Shown in pieces: positions 32,208-45,920 of a DNA stretch of 64,000 bases. Every line of letters begins with the position of its first letter. The stretch's first letter is position 1. This stretch comes from Luscinia megarhynchos. Lineage: Eukaryota > Chordata > Aves > Passeriformes > Turdidae. The stretch spans positions 33,769,406-33,833,405 of the forward strand of contig JAPFBE010000002.1 of NCBI GenBank assembly GCA_034336665.1, written 5' to 3'. The translations under genes were made by a program, and so were the position numbers. The notes under the pieces were generated by a model that was given only the letters and a program-made list of their open reading frames with translations, searched no databases and had not been told where the DNA came from.

Positions 32208-32333
32208 TTGGCAAACCCCATAAGTGTGGATACTGTGGTCGCAGTTACAAGCAGCGCAGCTCTTTGGAAGAACATAAAGAACGCTGCCATAACTACCTTC
32301 AAACCATGAATCTCTCAAGCAGCATCTATCCAG
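32208..32333 (+). CDS. IKZF1: IKZF1 exon 6: zinc finger 4
   Basis: This 126-base exon, the same length as in human, lies between TTTCTCCAG and GTAATAA and is phase 1 at both ends. The split codon with exon 5 gives Val, so the junction reads T-H-S-V-G-K-P-H-K. It encodes zinc finger 4 ([20 protein letters not shown], ending ERCHNY), a CCHC-ordered finger that restricts Ikaros to a subset of sites. The tail [12 protein letters not shown] differs from the mammalian LESMGLPGTLYP, which is the first visibly divergent part after the finger block. An open frame that continues past 32333 is intron read-through. Confidence 0.97.
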
Positions 32334-35300
32334 GTAATAAAGGTGTCCATTTGGGGAATACTGCTGTCCTGTCATAAATGCAGAGAAAGAAATGCAAAAG
32401 AATCAGTAGTACCATTTGTGGTAACTTTTGTTTTGGAGAATCACACGTATCTCCTATACGTATTATACTGTGTCTGGAATTATTCTTTATTTGATAAATA
32501 TTTCACTGTTTTTTCACTTTGTTTAGCTCCAATAAAAAGCCAAAGTACAATTCAAACATGTAGCAAAACACTTGTAAGGCCTGGAAAACACCAGTTTGTC
32601 ATCTCAAGACAATATGGCTACATCACCTCACTGCCTTCTCTTGGAGGCCTGTATTGCAATACACTTGTGGATGCATTTTTAATAAAGAGTTAATTCCAGT
32701 GTTCTAGATAGGGCTGCACATCTTCTCCCCTTCCCAGGCATGGCTTAAAGGGCTTACTTGACCACTGGGACCAGCTAATCTAACAAAGATGAGCTATCTG
32801 GCTTTGATCTCTGCCAAGAAAGAGGACATAAAGCCAGAAATATTTAATTTAGGCAGTTTGACTTGAGACAGTCCAGAACAGCTAAAAATTTGTCGACAGC
32901 CTTCTTCCCTAGCTTTGCCTTGAAAGAGGGCAAGGGGGAGGTAAAGGGGGAGGTAAAGACCTGTGTTGAGATTAGTGTAATGATGAAGGTAAAGTCCCTT
33001 TATTGGAGAATATCAAAATGCCCAGAAAGAGAGCAAGCAGATATTGAGGCTTGGATTATACTTTTCAACAAAGATCCAGAAGATCTGTATGAGATTGATT
33101 ACAGTAATTAGCCGTACAAAGTCCTCTTGCATGTGCAGTTTTAGATTGAGAAGATCCAACTTCTCTGCAGAGTTTAAACACATCCAGTAAGTTCCATTTC
33201 CTGCTTACCTTTTTAACACTGTCAGTATATTTAGTTTGTCAAATGGCAAGAATGGAAAGTTCTCTCTGCCCTCTTTGCAATGATGCTTCATTTAATATTT
33301 TATATCTGTACAGAACCTGATATGTTTTTACATGCTATCAAATAATGTAAAGTATATGCACATAATGATAGCAGTGAATACAACTGAGATGCTTCTGCAG
33401 TCAGCATGTTAGAGCAGCGCCCCTTCTAATTTTATTGAGGGGCTGCAGAATACATGAATAGAAAACCTCAATGTAATAATACACAGTAGGCAGCAATACT
33501 TATTTCTCAAAGAGGTGACAGGATTTAGAAGCAAATATTCTGGGTTGGGATTTCAGTCTTCAGTGTCTGGCACATGGATTTAAGTGCCTGCACACTGAAT
33601 TTGAAAATCTATGTGAATAAGTAGCTGAACTACCATGAAAGTCTTAGTAAGATGAAACTCACGTCAGGAATCATAAACTTTAATAAGAAATGAAACTGTT
33701 TTAGAGACTGACCCTTGTTTACATCAAATCCTGACCGGAGAGCTTGTGATAGCTTACAACTAAATATCTAATAACTCAGTGGGATAAAAACTTGGGGAAT
33801 TAATTAATGTTTTGAAAGAATCACTTCTTGTATGTACATTAAAATATATATATTTCTTCTTATATATTCTTCTTGTATTATTGTACATTCCACATTTGAC
33901 ATAATAGAACTGCTTTTGCAAATTAGAAAAAAATTAAACTACCTAAAGTGTTTAAAGCTCATATTCATCCAAAGACTTCACTCTTAAAGAAATTCAGTCT
34001 TCAGTTAACAAATCAATTCTATACAATTCTAAAAAATTAAAAATTTCCTGCATTTTTCCTAGTATTTTGCATGATGAAAATGTAGAAAGAACAGCTGAGA
34101 ATGAGTGGATGTCCTGTGAATTTTACTGTATTCTATGATATATCTAGAAAAGCAAGTAGCTATAATATCACTGTTCTTAAACTATTTCAAGGTGTGATGT
34201 GGATCTGTTAGAGCCATTATTTGGACCCCTTTTCCCCCCAGCCTCAAAAAAGGTGGTACAAAGATATCTGCTAGAGTATCTGATTTTATATTCTGCCACT
34301 GCAAGATTGCTTTTTACAGCATTTTTAAAATACTTTTGGCAGTATGCATAGAAAAATGTCAGTAGAAAGAACCTAAACTTGTAGAAGCTTTCCATCAGCT
34401 TGTAAATCTAACTAAAATAATTGAGAAAGAAGTAAGGGAAAGAGAGTAAAAGGGAGTATGACGAGGAACAGGAGATTGTGCTTACATTTTAACTTTTGTT
34501 TTCTCTCTTTGAGAGAAGAAAATATAACATGAAATTGGAACCTGATGAATTTAATGGTAAAATTCTTATTTTAGAGTACTATAATCTCACTGTCCATGTG
34601 AAGGTCTTCTCAGAAATATTACCTGGATTTTTGCATCTGAGTTGAGTGGAAATATACTGAAGTCTTACAGGTTTGAATAAAACAGCAGGAGAATTAGTTT
34701 ATGAAGTTTTTAAAGGGTCAATTACAGTTCTTCAGTCACTGGTAATTTTTGTTTGAAATTATAAATTATTTTTTTTTAAGTTCTCAGACACCGAAGTTTA
34801 GAGACATAGTTACTCCTTTGGTAGCAAACTTCAGAGGGTTTCAGTTGCAAGCACTGAAGATTAGTACATGATTCAATTTATCCTCTTTTTCAATAACAGT
34901 TTTAGAAGTTTGAAAGTTTGAAAGTTTAACTGTTGAATACACGACTCACCCTCTCTTGAACTGATGAGAAAAGGAATGTTATATCCTAAACAGATATTTC
35001 TTGTTCATTTCAAATTTAACTAAATATTCAGTCTTTTGTGTCCCTTTTGAATGTCTGCTTTAAAACATTCTCTGTAATTCTCTTCCTGAGGTGGTACCTG
35101 GAAGCCTTGGTCAGCACAAGATGCTGGTGGTGTGCTTGTTCAGTTTATGTACCATAAACACTCTTTACTCTTCTGCACCCTCATGACTAAATTCTTCTCA
35201 TTTCCTGCATTAGTCACAATCTTTAGCATCTTATGGGGCTGGAACATATTTCCATGAAACTCCATGTAACTGTCATTGGCATTGGCATTTTCATTGTCAG

Positions 35301-36686
35301 TATCACTGTCACTGCAATATGAGCTGCTGCAGCAGGATCAAGAACCAGTTGTGTACTTTTCAGTTAGGTTGCAGGGTGCAGTTGAATAGGACATTTGACC
35401 TGCTCCTCACAGTTATCCATCAGACCTGATTCCATATATTTCAGGAACAAGAAAATTTTCACAATCATCCTTTTATGGCTGTGGAATATTGTCAGAATAA
35501 CATTGGATCACAACGATGTGTTCTCAGCTATTGAGAAACACCCAGTTACCAGAGTAATGGGTCCTGTGGACCAGTAAATCCAGTGATAAAGCAAATTCTC
35601 AGCAGGCACAGAAGGAAAAATACAGCAGAGTGGGGCACTCAATTGAAACAGCTCAAAGAATCAAAGTATAAAAATAATCTTTTGCGTCTTCCTTTAATAG
35701 CAACTCAAAAGGTCAGGAAAAATGTCCATATCTTGGTAGCAGATAAAAATAAAATTAACCCTTTTTTCTCCCTTGACAAACAAACAAAAAAAACCCAAAT
35801 CCCACAAACAAAAACTCCCCCAGCAAAACAGTTGTACTGTTATCTGTGCATTCACTTTCCTCTTAAATGCTGGAAGTCAGAAATACCTTTCCATACCATT
35901 TTCACAGTCATTGTTTTGACAGTGCATTTTCATACATCCCTTTTGTTTCTGCAGGAAAGTACTGAAGTAAAATATACTGAAAGTGAAATAGTCTCCTTTT
36001 CCTAGAGCCTCACAGTTAAGCTCCTAATTCTACAGAGTCTCAGCAGCAGCAGGAGGTTGGGAAACAGGTTTGAGTATTGGAAATCAGTGTTCCACTGAAG
36101 GTGTGATTTTATTAATTAAAATTGTTAAAGTTTAGAATAGCATCAAGGAAGTATTAAAATATTTTCTACGGGATAAAAGGGGCTGGAAACAAGGGTTGGT
36201 GTAGCTTGCAAATAACATCTTCCACTTCTGGTATTGAGAAGTTTATCCATTTTGCCTGCTGAGGAAGCAATTATCATACAGGGGGTTTCACTGGGAGAGG
36301 GGCAGAAGGACATTGCGGGGGGTTTTAGTGGGACAGTGGGAAAATGAACTGCTTTGTGTCCAGGATGAAATTAGAACCTCATTTATTCAGAGAAATGCCG
36401 AGTGGCTGTACAACAAGGATGGAGTGATTATGTGACTTACAGGCAGAAATCTTGCAGTTGCTATCTCATTTTTGTGTCCTAAATGAGGAGAACATGAGCA
36501 TGTACATAGATTAATCAGCGTGAGGGAATTTGTTATGGAGAGTCAGAACTGTCCTGTGTCTCATATGCTGAGCTCCTTCATCCAGCTGTTGGGAGCTAAA
36601 AGACGTTGACTGACAAACCATAACCTAAGACAACAGTTCCATTAAAATGGAACCTGCCTAACCCTTCTGATGTCATTTGATTTCAG
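32334..36686 (+). other. IKZF1: IKZF1 intron 6
   Basis: A 4.35 kb AT-rich intron ending in GATTTCAG. Nothing recognisable as coding was found. A G-run cluster at about 36280-36340 could be structured. A short direct repeat of GGGGGAGGTAAA occurs near 32937-32958. Confidence 0.85.
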
Positions 36687-36821
36687 TCATAAAAGACGAA
36701 AATAACCAGAGTGAAATGGCTGAAGACCTGTGCAAGATAGGGTCAGAAAGAGCCCTCGTGCTGGATAGACTAGCAAGTAACGTCGCCAAACGTAAGAGCT
36801 CTATGCCTCAGAAATTTGTTG
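36687..36821 (+). CDS. IKZF1: IKZF1 exon 7: linker with internal alternative donor
   Basis: The 135-base exon has acceptor TTTCAG and donor GTAAGAG, phase 1 at both ends. It reads [19 protein letters not shown], keeping a psi-K-x-E sumoylation motif (I-K-D-E), then [20 protein letters not shown] and MPQKFV. A second GTAAGA lies inside the exon at 36792. Splicing there would end the exon at 36791 and remove exactly 30 bases, or ten residues ([10 protein letters not shown]), in frame. Mammalian Ikaros transcripts lacking these ten residues are known, so the internal site is probably a conserved alternative donor rather than chance. Confidence 0.96.
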
Positions 36822-39800
36822 GTAAGAGTTAAACGTTTGCTGTCTCCTAAAAATTAAATAACACAAAGCCCCCTAAAACAATTACAGCATTTTTACTTTT
36901 TGCTAATAACTTTTATATTTTTAATTGTTTTGTTAAATTAACAATATGTATCTCTATAGAAGCAGATACAGAGATGTATTGGGGGAAAAAATAACTAAAC
37001 ATCTCCAGCATAAATTTCTACATGTTTAATTTTTCACATCTGGAGATCAGTTTTAAGTCTTTTTCCTGCCTTTTTAAAAGCTTATGGACCAGATCATTAC
37101 AAAATCTGGACAGGTTCTTCAAGTTGCCTTAAGAACCTGAAGACAGGAATGGAAGATTCCTGTTGGGATAGCATTTGACCACACTTTCAGAGTTATTTTA
37201 TTGAATTCTTGAATGACATTCAGATCTGGGCATATTGGTGTTTCTGAAAGCATTTGTGAATAGTTGAACATAGACTGAGTAATATTCTTCACCTTTTGAT
37301 AAAATCTGTTCATTTTTACAGCCCAGATTGATATGTCTGAAAACAGTACCTAAGTGAAAGGACCTTTGTGTATATTTTATGAACGATGCAAAAACTTAAT
37401 GCCCATTTGCATGTAGCAGTTCTTGTCTTAACAATCAAACATTTTACATTAAACCTATAAAAATGTAGGCTACACATATTGTTCCATTTATTAGGCCCGT
37501 GCTAAGTAGAGATTACACTAATTTTGTGAAATTCACAGACAATATTTGGTCAGCTATGTAAGTTTAGTCTTCAATAAATGAAAGTATGGGAGATCAGAGG
37601 ATAGCATGTACCTGTATTTAGTTAGGTTCTTTTTTAATTCTCTGTATAGTTTTAAAAATGTAATTCTATATGAGACAATTAGAATAAAGCCTCTTAAACA
37701 AAATGCACATTAAGAAGGTCTTCAGTCAAAAGTTGAGACAAATAAAGGACCAGTTTATATTTGCCAGAAAATGCAAATATACTTTCTTCAACAAGGACAC
37801 AGGGGTGAAAGTAAAACTAGTATTTCCTAGATGAGGAAAGGGGAGTTTCCTCTATGTCAGGAGGTGTACCAAAAGGTTTTAAATTAAATTCCAAGGCTTT
37901 TTTCAAGTCCAAAAACAACAATTCTAGGAGGTAGTCAAGGATTAGAAATACTTATGCTTATAAAAGGGCAGTAGTAGAGATAGATACCAAAAATATATCA
38001 ACTATAATATATATGTAAGGCCAACCAGACTAGTTTAGACACTCTAGTAACTGCTTGCATTAGGCATGATACTAATTCTACGAAAATTCCAGGAAGACCA
38101 GAAGTGCTAAAATTTAAAAGGTACTAGCGAGTATCCTTGGGTGTGGGCTGGCTATTTCACTCTCTTTTTCTTTGTTCACCCTGAGAAACAGTAAAGACAG
38201 CCAGTTTAACTATGAGTTTTAGGAGGGCAGAGTTTCCTGTCAGTTTTTCAGGGTGCAGTGTAGGAAAAGACAACCTACTGACAGCAGATATTTATAGAAA
38301 TTTGCTAATCTTCAAAAGGAAAAATTTTTCTAACAAGAAAATGCTCCCAAATCCTTTCCTTTCCAATCCTCATCTGCTGCTTCATACAATAGAAAAATTC
38401 CTAATTAGTGCAAGGCTGAGGAGAGGAGAGCTTTTGGGTGCTAAAACATGTTTATTGCTCCTGTAGATTATCATGTTGTCCCAAAACCTGTGCTGAAATA
38501 CAGGGAGAAGGAGCAAATGGCATCCTTCACCTAAGGGACGGAGAGTCTTCTGCTTCTCTAGTTTTTCTCAAGACTAAATTAATTACTTTTCAAAAATTAG
38601 ATTGTTCAACAAATTCATCCAGTTACCTGTAAAATTCTCTGTTATTCCAAAATGGAGTAGTTCCCAAACCCAAAAGAACTGGGACTGTCCAAACCAGAGA
38701 GTGAGAACTGCATGAAAAGTTGATGTATGGTTATAATGTTTAAAAGAATAGGCAGCCAAAAATGAGATTAAAAAATACTAAGAGGAAAGGTGCCCACGTG
38801 CAATGAGTGCATTTTCACTGTTTAAGTACCTGCTGCAGAATCCTGAGCGGTGCAAACCTTGAAGTGCATCAAACCATTAGCAGTTTAATTTACTTATGCT
38901 CTAATAACCACAGAAATGAGCTATTATTTTTAATGAGCGCAAGTATTACTGCATTGCCCAGATATAGAAATGGTACCTGCCTACCCTAACTTTGTGTCTG
39001 ATTCAGACACTTTACTTGGAAACAAATTTTTCTTATGAACACTTGATCCTCTCAGCACAACTACCAACTACTTATGCAACATAAAGCAAATACTACCCAA
39101 AAAACATATTACAATCTTGTCTTCTGGATGCCCAAAATTTTGTTTATAATGAAGACCAGTCCCATTTTTCAGTGGTGTGCCGTTCCCATGGAATATGAAT
39201 GATTTTGGCTTTGTTCTTTCATCTTTGAATAAAGTGTATACATTCATATTAGGAGAGTTTTTCTGTATTTAATTCAAGAGTCTTTTACAATGCCTATTTT
39301 GAATCTTAGGCAATTCTGCCTGAAAAGTATAACATTCTAAAGGATAAAAAAAGAATGCAGGCTAAATTGGCAGAATGATTGGGTAAGACAACAAGAGGAA
39401 CTGGAAGCTTGTGTAGCATAGCAGCTAGAAGGTGTCTGTACCATACATCTCCCATAGGAACTTATGCAATGATCAGGGTATTTCTTTCTCTGCTTGCAGA
39501 GCATGGAACTGGTATGAAACCATATCTTGTGGGAAATGTAGACCACAGGATTTCCTACACTTTAGCCTCCATCATTGCAAAAGTGTCACGCTAGAAGGTT
39601 TTTGGTCTCCTCACTGACTTTGAATGATCAATCTGAATAGAAACTGGGTGGCAAATTGTCGATAAATTAATGTGCAGATCTTCTGGTAAAATTTCCATGC
39701 TTCTGTTATCATTTCTTTCTACAAATTAGGACTTTCCAAGACCTTCCAGTAAATTTCATATTGTTCAGGAAATGGTGACAGTGTCTCACAGAGATGTTTG

Positions 39801-40952
39801 TGGCTTTTAGTGTTTCCCAGGATCTGAAGAGCTAGAAAATCCATCCAGGCTATCAAAAATATGTTATTGGTAGACCGTAGGAGCCTGTGAAAATCTTTTA
39901 CCTCTTTAGATTCGCGTGAATTTATTAAGCCCCTGGTAATAACTTTGACGGTTTACATTATTAGAGAAGACTTCTCAAGTTCATAAAATCAGCATCTGTG
40001 CATTTAAATAGTTTTTTCCACTCCTAACTTTTGCCTTCTATGTTTTGCTATCTGTCCAGTAATTTGGAGGAAATTGTAGTGAAACTCAGCATTCAATATC
40101 TAGCTAAATATACATTAGTGCAGTGATTTTAAAAAAAACTTACAGATGCACCCCTTACTTTTGGCATCCCATCAGAATCAAAATTACAAGTAACAAGTAA
40201 TCATGCCCTAGATAGGGCCTTCTACCTTGTAGGAAAAATATGCTGCAACTAGAAATGCACTTAAATTTGTTACGTGATTCTAGGTCACTCCTGTACACAA
40301 CAACTCTTTGACACAAAATATTTAGGAACATGGGTAGCTTCTGGTAATGTGTCTGACACGGCTTATGGTAGGTGTGTGGGGATGGTGGCAATACGAAAAA
40401 TAAAGTTTTTATTGATTTTTCTCCAAAATGCTATATATGTGACCACATTGCTGATATGGGTTATTTCTAAGAAACTGAAAGTCTGAAACTAAACCATACA
40501 ATTTCCATTCTAAGAATGTAATACTTTAGGTAAAAATATTGATAATGTGCTTCATGCTCTGAAGCATCAGGCCAAGCTTGCTGTGGCTGTGCGGGCACAC
40601 CATCTTCACCAGCCACAAAAGCAGTGCCTCTGCTCACTGTAGGAGGCAGATGAGGAACACCAGTGAGAAAGGAGAAAGGCACGACGAAGCACTAGATCTG
40701 TAGCTCCCATGAGTCCCCGCATAATTATTTCCAGAATTTCTTTCATCCATTTGCTTTTCCAAAGCCCTCAAATTATTTTGCATACTAACACAGACTGCCA
40801 ACCTACCACTTTTCTGAGCAGCTGTATTAGAGAACTGTGAATACCTTAGGTGGATTTCATAGGTGGATTCGTTCAACTCTCCTCTGTTTTATTAATCCAT
40901 TATGTTCGTTTCCTTAATCAGCCCTCTAAGCCCTCACTGTGTTTCACTGCAG
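36822..40952 (+). other. IKZF1: IKZF1 intron 7
   Basis: A 4.1 kb AT-rich intron from GTAAGAG to TTTCACTGCAG. I see no mobile element, RNA gene or alternative exon in it. The open frame that begins at 40850 enters exon 8 from intron sequence. Confidence 0.85.
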
Positions 40953-41656
40953 GTGACAAATGTTTGCCCGATCTTCCATACGATGCCAGCCTCAACTACG
41001 AGAAGGAGAATGAACTCATGCAGACACACGTGATCGACCAGGCCATCAACAATGCCATCAGTTACCTGGGGGCAGAGTCCCTGCGTCCCCTCGTCCAGAC
41101 TCCTCCAGGTGGCTCTGAGGTGGTGCCTGTCATCAGCCCCATGTATCAGCTCCACAAACCTCTCGGGGACAGCCAGATTCGCTCCAACCTCCCTCAGGAC
41201 AGTGCAGTGGAAAACTTGTTGCTGCTTTCCAAAGCCAAGTCTGTCTCCTCTGAACGAGATGTCTCTCCCAGCAACAGCTGCCAAGACTCAACAGATACAG
41301 AGAGCAATAATGAGGAGCGCAGTGGTTTGATCTACCTGACAAACCACATAGGTGCCCATGCAAGAAATGGCATCTCTATAAAAGAAGAAAACAGGCAATA
41401 CGATGTCTTGAGAGCAGGTACTGACAATTCCCAGGATGCTTTCAAAGTGATCAGCAGCAATGGGGAGCAAGTAAGGGTTTACAAGTGTGAACACTGTCGA
41501 GTCCTTTTCTTGGATCATGTGATGTATACGATCCACATGGGCTGCCACGGGTTCCGTGATCCTTTTGAATGCAACATGTGTGGCTACCACAGCCAGGACA
41601 GGTACGAATTCTCTTCCCACATAACTCGAGGGGAGCACCGTTTCCACATGGGTTAA
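40953..41656 (+). CDS. IKZF1: IKZF1 exon 8: C-terminal region and dimerisation fingers 5 and 6
   Basis: The last coding exon follows TTTCACTGCAG and ends at TAA 41654-41656. It encodes about 234 residues. First is a bipartite region with [20 protein letters not shown] and the near-invariant stretch [20 protein letters not shown]. Then comes a Ser-rich segment with the CK2-type acidic cluster [14 protein letters not shown]. Last are the two C-terminal fingers, finger 5 ([20 protein letters not shown]) and finger 6 ([20 protein letters not shown]). These two fingers mediate homo- and heterodimerisation with Aiolos and Helios. The chain ends HRFHMG, where human ends HRFHMS. Compared with human, the variable part is around residues [11 protein letters not shown] and [20 protein letters not shown]. 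Confidence 0.98.
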
Positions 41657-42394
41657 ACACTGGCACACATCAAGCTTCAATGGCTGCATTATTGAAGCTG
41701 CACGAGCCATGACAGCAACAAAGCAAAAGTCAACTGGACAGTAAAAGTCACACGAGAATCAGAAGTTCAGCAATGTTCTCCCACAAGAACAGGGATTTCG
41801 TTTTGGTAGCATGCATTGCAACTCAGTTTTCTAAAATGAGTTTTTACTGAAAATGTTTGATCACCAAAAACCTTTAGTAATGTAAGTAGAGCTTTTGTAG
41901 TCACATAGCTGAAAGCCCTTCCCTGAATTGATGCTTCTTGCAAGCCCCCCTTGCAGAACTCTTAACCACGTGCAGAATGCTCCACACGATGAGGACACAA
42001 CAGGCGGCAGTGGCCAGGCTTTCTCTCTTAACACCTTGAGCATAGGGCTCTTCTACCAGATGTGTGGTTTTTTGATTTCTGGAATTATTTGACTCTTTTG
42101 AGAACACTGAACTCAACTAAAAATGGAGGGACCCATCTCAGAGAACTTCATGAAGAGCTAGGGTGGGATGAGGTTCCCCCCCAGCCAGAGGGTTCTGAGT
42201 TGCTTTGGTGGTAAGAATTAGAACATTTCCACCTGCAAGGGTACTACTGCTATTGATAGCACAGCATGCCTTGTTCGTGTCACTAGGCAGGTAAGCAGGA
42301 ATGCAAAAGATAGAGGAAACACCCTTGTAATATATTCTGTGAAGTATGAATTGCATTTAATGTATAGAAAAAGGGTATTGTTGGCTTTTCTCTG

Positions 42395-42424
42395 AATAAA
42401 TATTTTCTCTTCCTATCCAATAAA
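42395..42424 (+). promoter_or_regulatory. proximal polyadenylation signal pair (AATAAA x2)
   Basis: AATAAA at 42395-42400 and again at 42419-42424, about 0.75 kb after the IKZF1 stop. They could give a short-UTR transcript. Use cannot be judged from sequence alone. Confidence 0.45.
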
Positions 42425-45400
42425 CCCCCACTTTTTGTTAAGCAACCCCTCCTTTCTCTGCATATAAAAATTACAATGTATTTAATTTTTCTTTCTCTTT
42501 AAAGCTTTAGTTATTTAGAAAAGTATGATGTACAGTTGAGAAAGTAGATAAGTATATGTGTGGGGAGTCTCCTTAAGCACATCTTTTCAAACTGTCTGGA
42601 AAATATCCAAATGTCCCTCTCTTAGATATAAAAAAATCCCATTTTGCTTACACAGAAGATGTCCTCTTGTAAATTTTGTGGCTCTACTCATAAGTGTTGC
42701 ACTTGATTATTTTTAAATCACTGAGATGAATTAAACCAGCCAGTCAAAATTTGCAGCCGTCTTCTTTTTTCCTGGCATTTGCCATTTAATGAGGGACCAA
42801 GGCCCACAAAAGTTACTTCCTATCCAACCAGTCATTTCACTAAGTGCTTTGAGTTACTTTTACTTCAGTGGAACTGCTCTTAAGATATAAAAATGTTGGG
42901 TTTTGCAGAATGAAGACCAGAGGCTACAGCATTTTGCAGAGTACAGAAAAGTCCACCAAAATCTTTCTCCATGGTGGGTTCTGCTGCAGGTGCTGTAGCT
43001 TCAGTTAGGATCCAAACTTCTATGACAAATAGATTTTAAGTCCAAATACATCTGATAAAAAATCTCTATTTTAAGCTTCCTACTTAGCTTTCTCTTCCAA
43101 ATATTTCATTTTTCTCCCTGAATACCCTCATGCTTTAAGACTGGGCAAAAATAAAAATTTTTCAGCTACATAAAAATCTGTTATTGGTGCTGCAATATAT
43201 CCTGGGCAACATTCATAAAAATAACCCATCTTATTAACTTAATACATGAATACTTCCACTTTGTATAAGGAATGGATATTTTGCAGAAAACACAAATACC
43301 CAACAAGACTAGCAGTCTTGTCATACATTTACACATTTTCCATTCACAAGTGCATGCAAGCACACGTATTTACTATAAAGCAGATTGTATGAGACCATGA
43401 ACTGCTGGTACCTGGGCCAATGTGGCCTGATACTGCATTTGCAGCTATATTTGATAAACATTTCCTACATACACATACTGTTACAGGCATGCCGAGTTCC
43501 TTCTTCTGCTTTCACTTTTGCAGGTGTAGGTCAGCAGCAACAACACTGAAGCTGAAGAAGGACACTGATGGAAAAGTGAAACACAAATGTGTGCTTGTAC
43601 AGCCTCAAGCCTTGGCTTGAGGTTCATGCCAGCTGTGAGGCACTTGCTTCACTGGACACATGGGCACAGTGGTGTTTTTACACCGAACATGCAGGAGAGC
43701 CTGGCAATGCAGTGACTTTGTCAGCAGAGGTGAATGTGTGTAGGAATGCCCACAGACCAGTGCATACATCCACAGCAGAGAAAACACACATTACTAGTAC
43801 AAGTTATCCCCCAAAAATGAGCAACGTGAACTACAGACCCCAAGCTGATCATCTCTATTCCCACATTAGAACTCGATTGCCTCGAGGGACTTTATTGATG
43901 CCCTCTACTCCTGCCTTATAACTCAGCTGAGATGTTATTGCTTGTTACCTTCCAGCCCAAGAGGCTGCACAAGGGGTGGGCACAAGGAATCCCTGGCCAC
44001 TTTCATGCCCCAGCCGTGGTCTCATCCTCAATGCCTGCTACACATTCAGCTTCAAGACAGACTGTACCTGGCAACAAGGTGTTGCCAAATATTTTATATA
44101 GGATTGATCTGAAAAGGACTTTGCAGGGGTAACTTACATGGATGAGTTTTCTTTAATTTTTTTACCTTTAAGTACAGTTGGAATGGGTTTATTTTTCATA
44201 GCTGGTAGGGATACATTCAGCTATTCTTACCCCTCTCCTATTTTGACTGATGCCAAACGAGAGGGGGGAAAAGTAATTTCCAAGCCCTTCTGCAATGTCC
44301 TGTGTGAGATCAGACAATGGCTTTACAGAAATGTTCTGCTTTTATTGCTCTTAGAGCTCCTTCCTGTTCTTAGGTTTGGGTCACTATGTACCCCATGTCA
44401 TAATTTTTTCCACCCTTGATTTTAAGGCTCCCCCAGCTATAGAGGGGAGGGGGACAGCAGCTCACTCAGGTGATTTTGTTTCTTTGCTTTTGCCAAAAAC
44501 AATCCAAGTAAAGCCACGTTCATGAACTGTGTAAACAAGCACAGCTCCAGCAGAGTTTGAGTGTGCCTCAAACACAGCTTTGAAAGGGATTTCTGATTCC
44601 TGGGTAGGTTTGCTACCTTCACCACATCTCTGTGCACACACACACATCTGAGTCCCTGTGTCTCTCCTCTTGTTGACATGCACATGCCCTCTCTGCGGCT
44701 TTGTGTATCATTAATATTTTATATACATTTTATGTGTATATATATCTAAAATGGTTTGTATGACATTGATGCACTGTCACTCACAGTGGGTTTGTTTCCT
44801 GGCTCTGGAGTTTTCTTATTTATACTATAACAGAATATGTTGATGTTGTATCATAAAAAGTACAGTAGTATAAGTAAGTATATTAAGACACAGTGTATCA
44901 GGGCATAGTCTAAAGGCAGAGCAAATGGCATTCTCTGTTCACTAAAGGGCTTTTTTAGGTTTCCTTTTTTCCAGTGTTTTTTCTCTTTTACACAAAATCA
45001 TCTTCAATTTGTTTAGAAACAAGTGTTTCAGTAATTTTATTTATGAACATATGCAAGGATGGCATGAAAATAGGATGTTGTGTATGTGTGCATTGAAACA
45101 AACTGTGCCCTCAGAAAAGTCTTAGTGTAATCTTCTTTTTTCTCTTTTTTTTTGCTGTGGTGCAATACCCTGATATGGCTTAGTTGGCCTTTAAAAGGAG
45201 TAAATATGTAAGTGGTTTTAAGTTTATATCTGTTTATAAAAGGAAAAAATAATTGCTTCCCATTCCTTCCCCAGGCACTGCCTTTTCTAATAGAAAAAGT
45301 TGTATTTACACTTTTTTTTGGTTTTTTGCTGTGGTTTTATATTGTAACTTCGTTTTCTTTGAGAATATTGTATTTAAAACAAAGCAATTTCATAAAAATT

Positions 45401-45914
45401 GGAAATGTTATTAAATTATGTCTGCAAGCTGAGATGTATCTTTTGAGACAAGAGAACAAGATAAAAACCCCAAGCCCCAGAATATTTTTGTCACTCGTGG
45501 GTGAAGGAGGCGTTGGGCACAGCTCTGTGTCTGTGGGTGGTGGCAGTGTGGGAGGGGAGGTGCAGGTAGAGCCGTGGGGAGCCCATCCATGCTGTCCCCA
45601 CACCAGGGAGAGTCCATGCATGCTGGCCTTGCAGCCCAAACTCCATGGCCAAAAAAGCCAGGCTGTGCCACCACCCTGCCCCCACCCCCTGGGTGGGGCA
45701 GCCTTGCTCAGCCAGCTCCAGAGAGGATCAGGCCCTGAACCTGCTGCTGCTGTCCAGAGTGTCCCTGCCCATCCCAATCACGCAGGTCCTGCAAGCAGCT
45801 GACTTCTAGAACTGCTTCCCCTCCAGCCCTCTCCTCGCACCCTTCCCTCCCACCAGCCAGATGGAGTCATTACAGAACACAATTACTTCTGCATGTAGAG
45901 CCATGGTAATTCAA

Positions 45915-45920
45915 AATAAA
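45915..45920 (+). promoter_or_regulatory. candidate distal polyadenylation signal of IKZF1
   Basis: A canonical AATAAA placed about 4.26 kb after the stop codon, at the position expected for the end of a mammalian-length Ikaros 3'UTR. Cleavage would fall near 45940. Confidence 0.5.

Noticed and set aside
45212..45802. 196-codon frame in the presumed 3'UTR
   Set aside because: It starts in AT-rich UTR sequence, runs into a GC-rich block, and has no recognisable domain on either strand.
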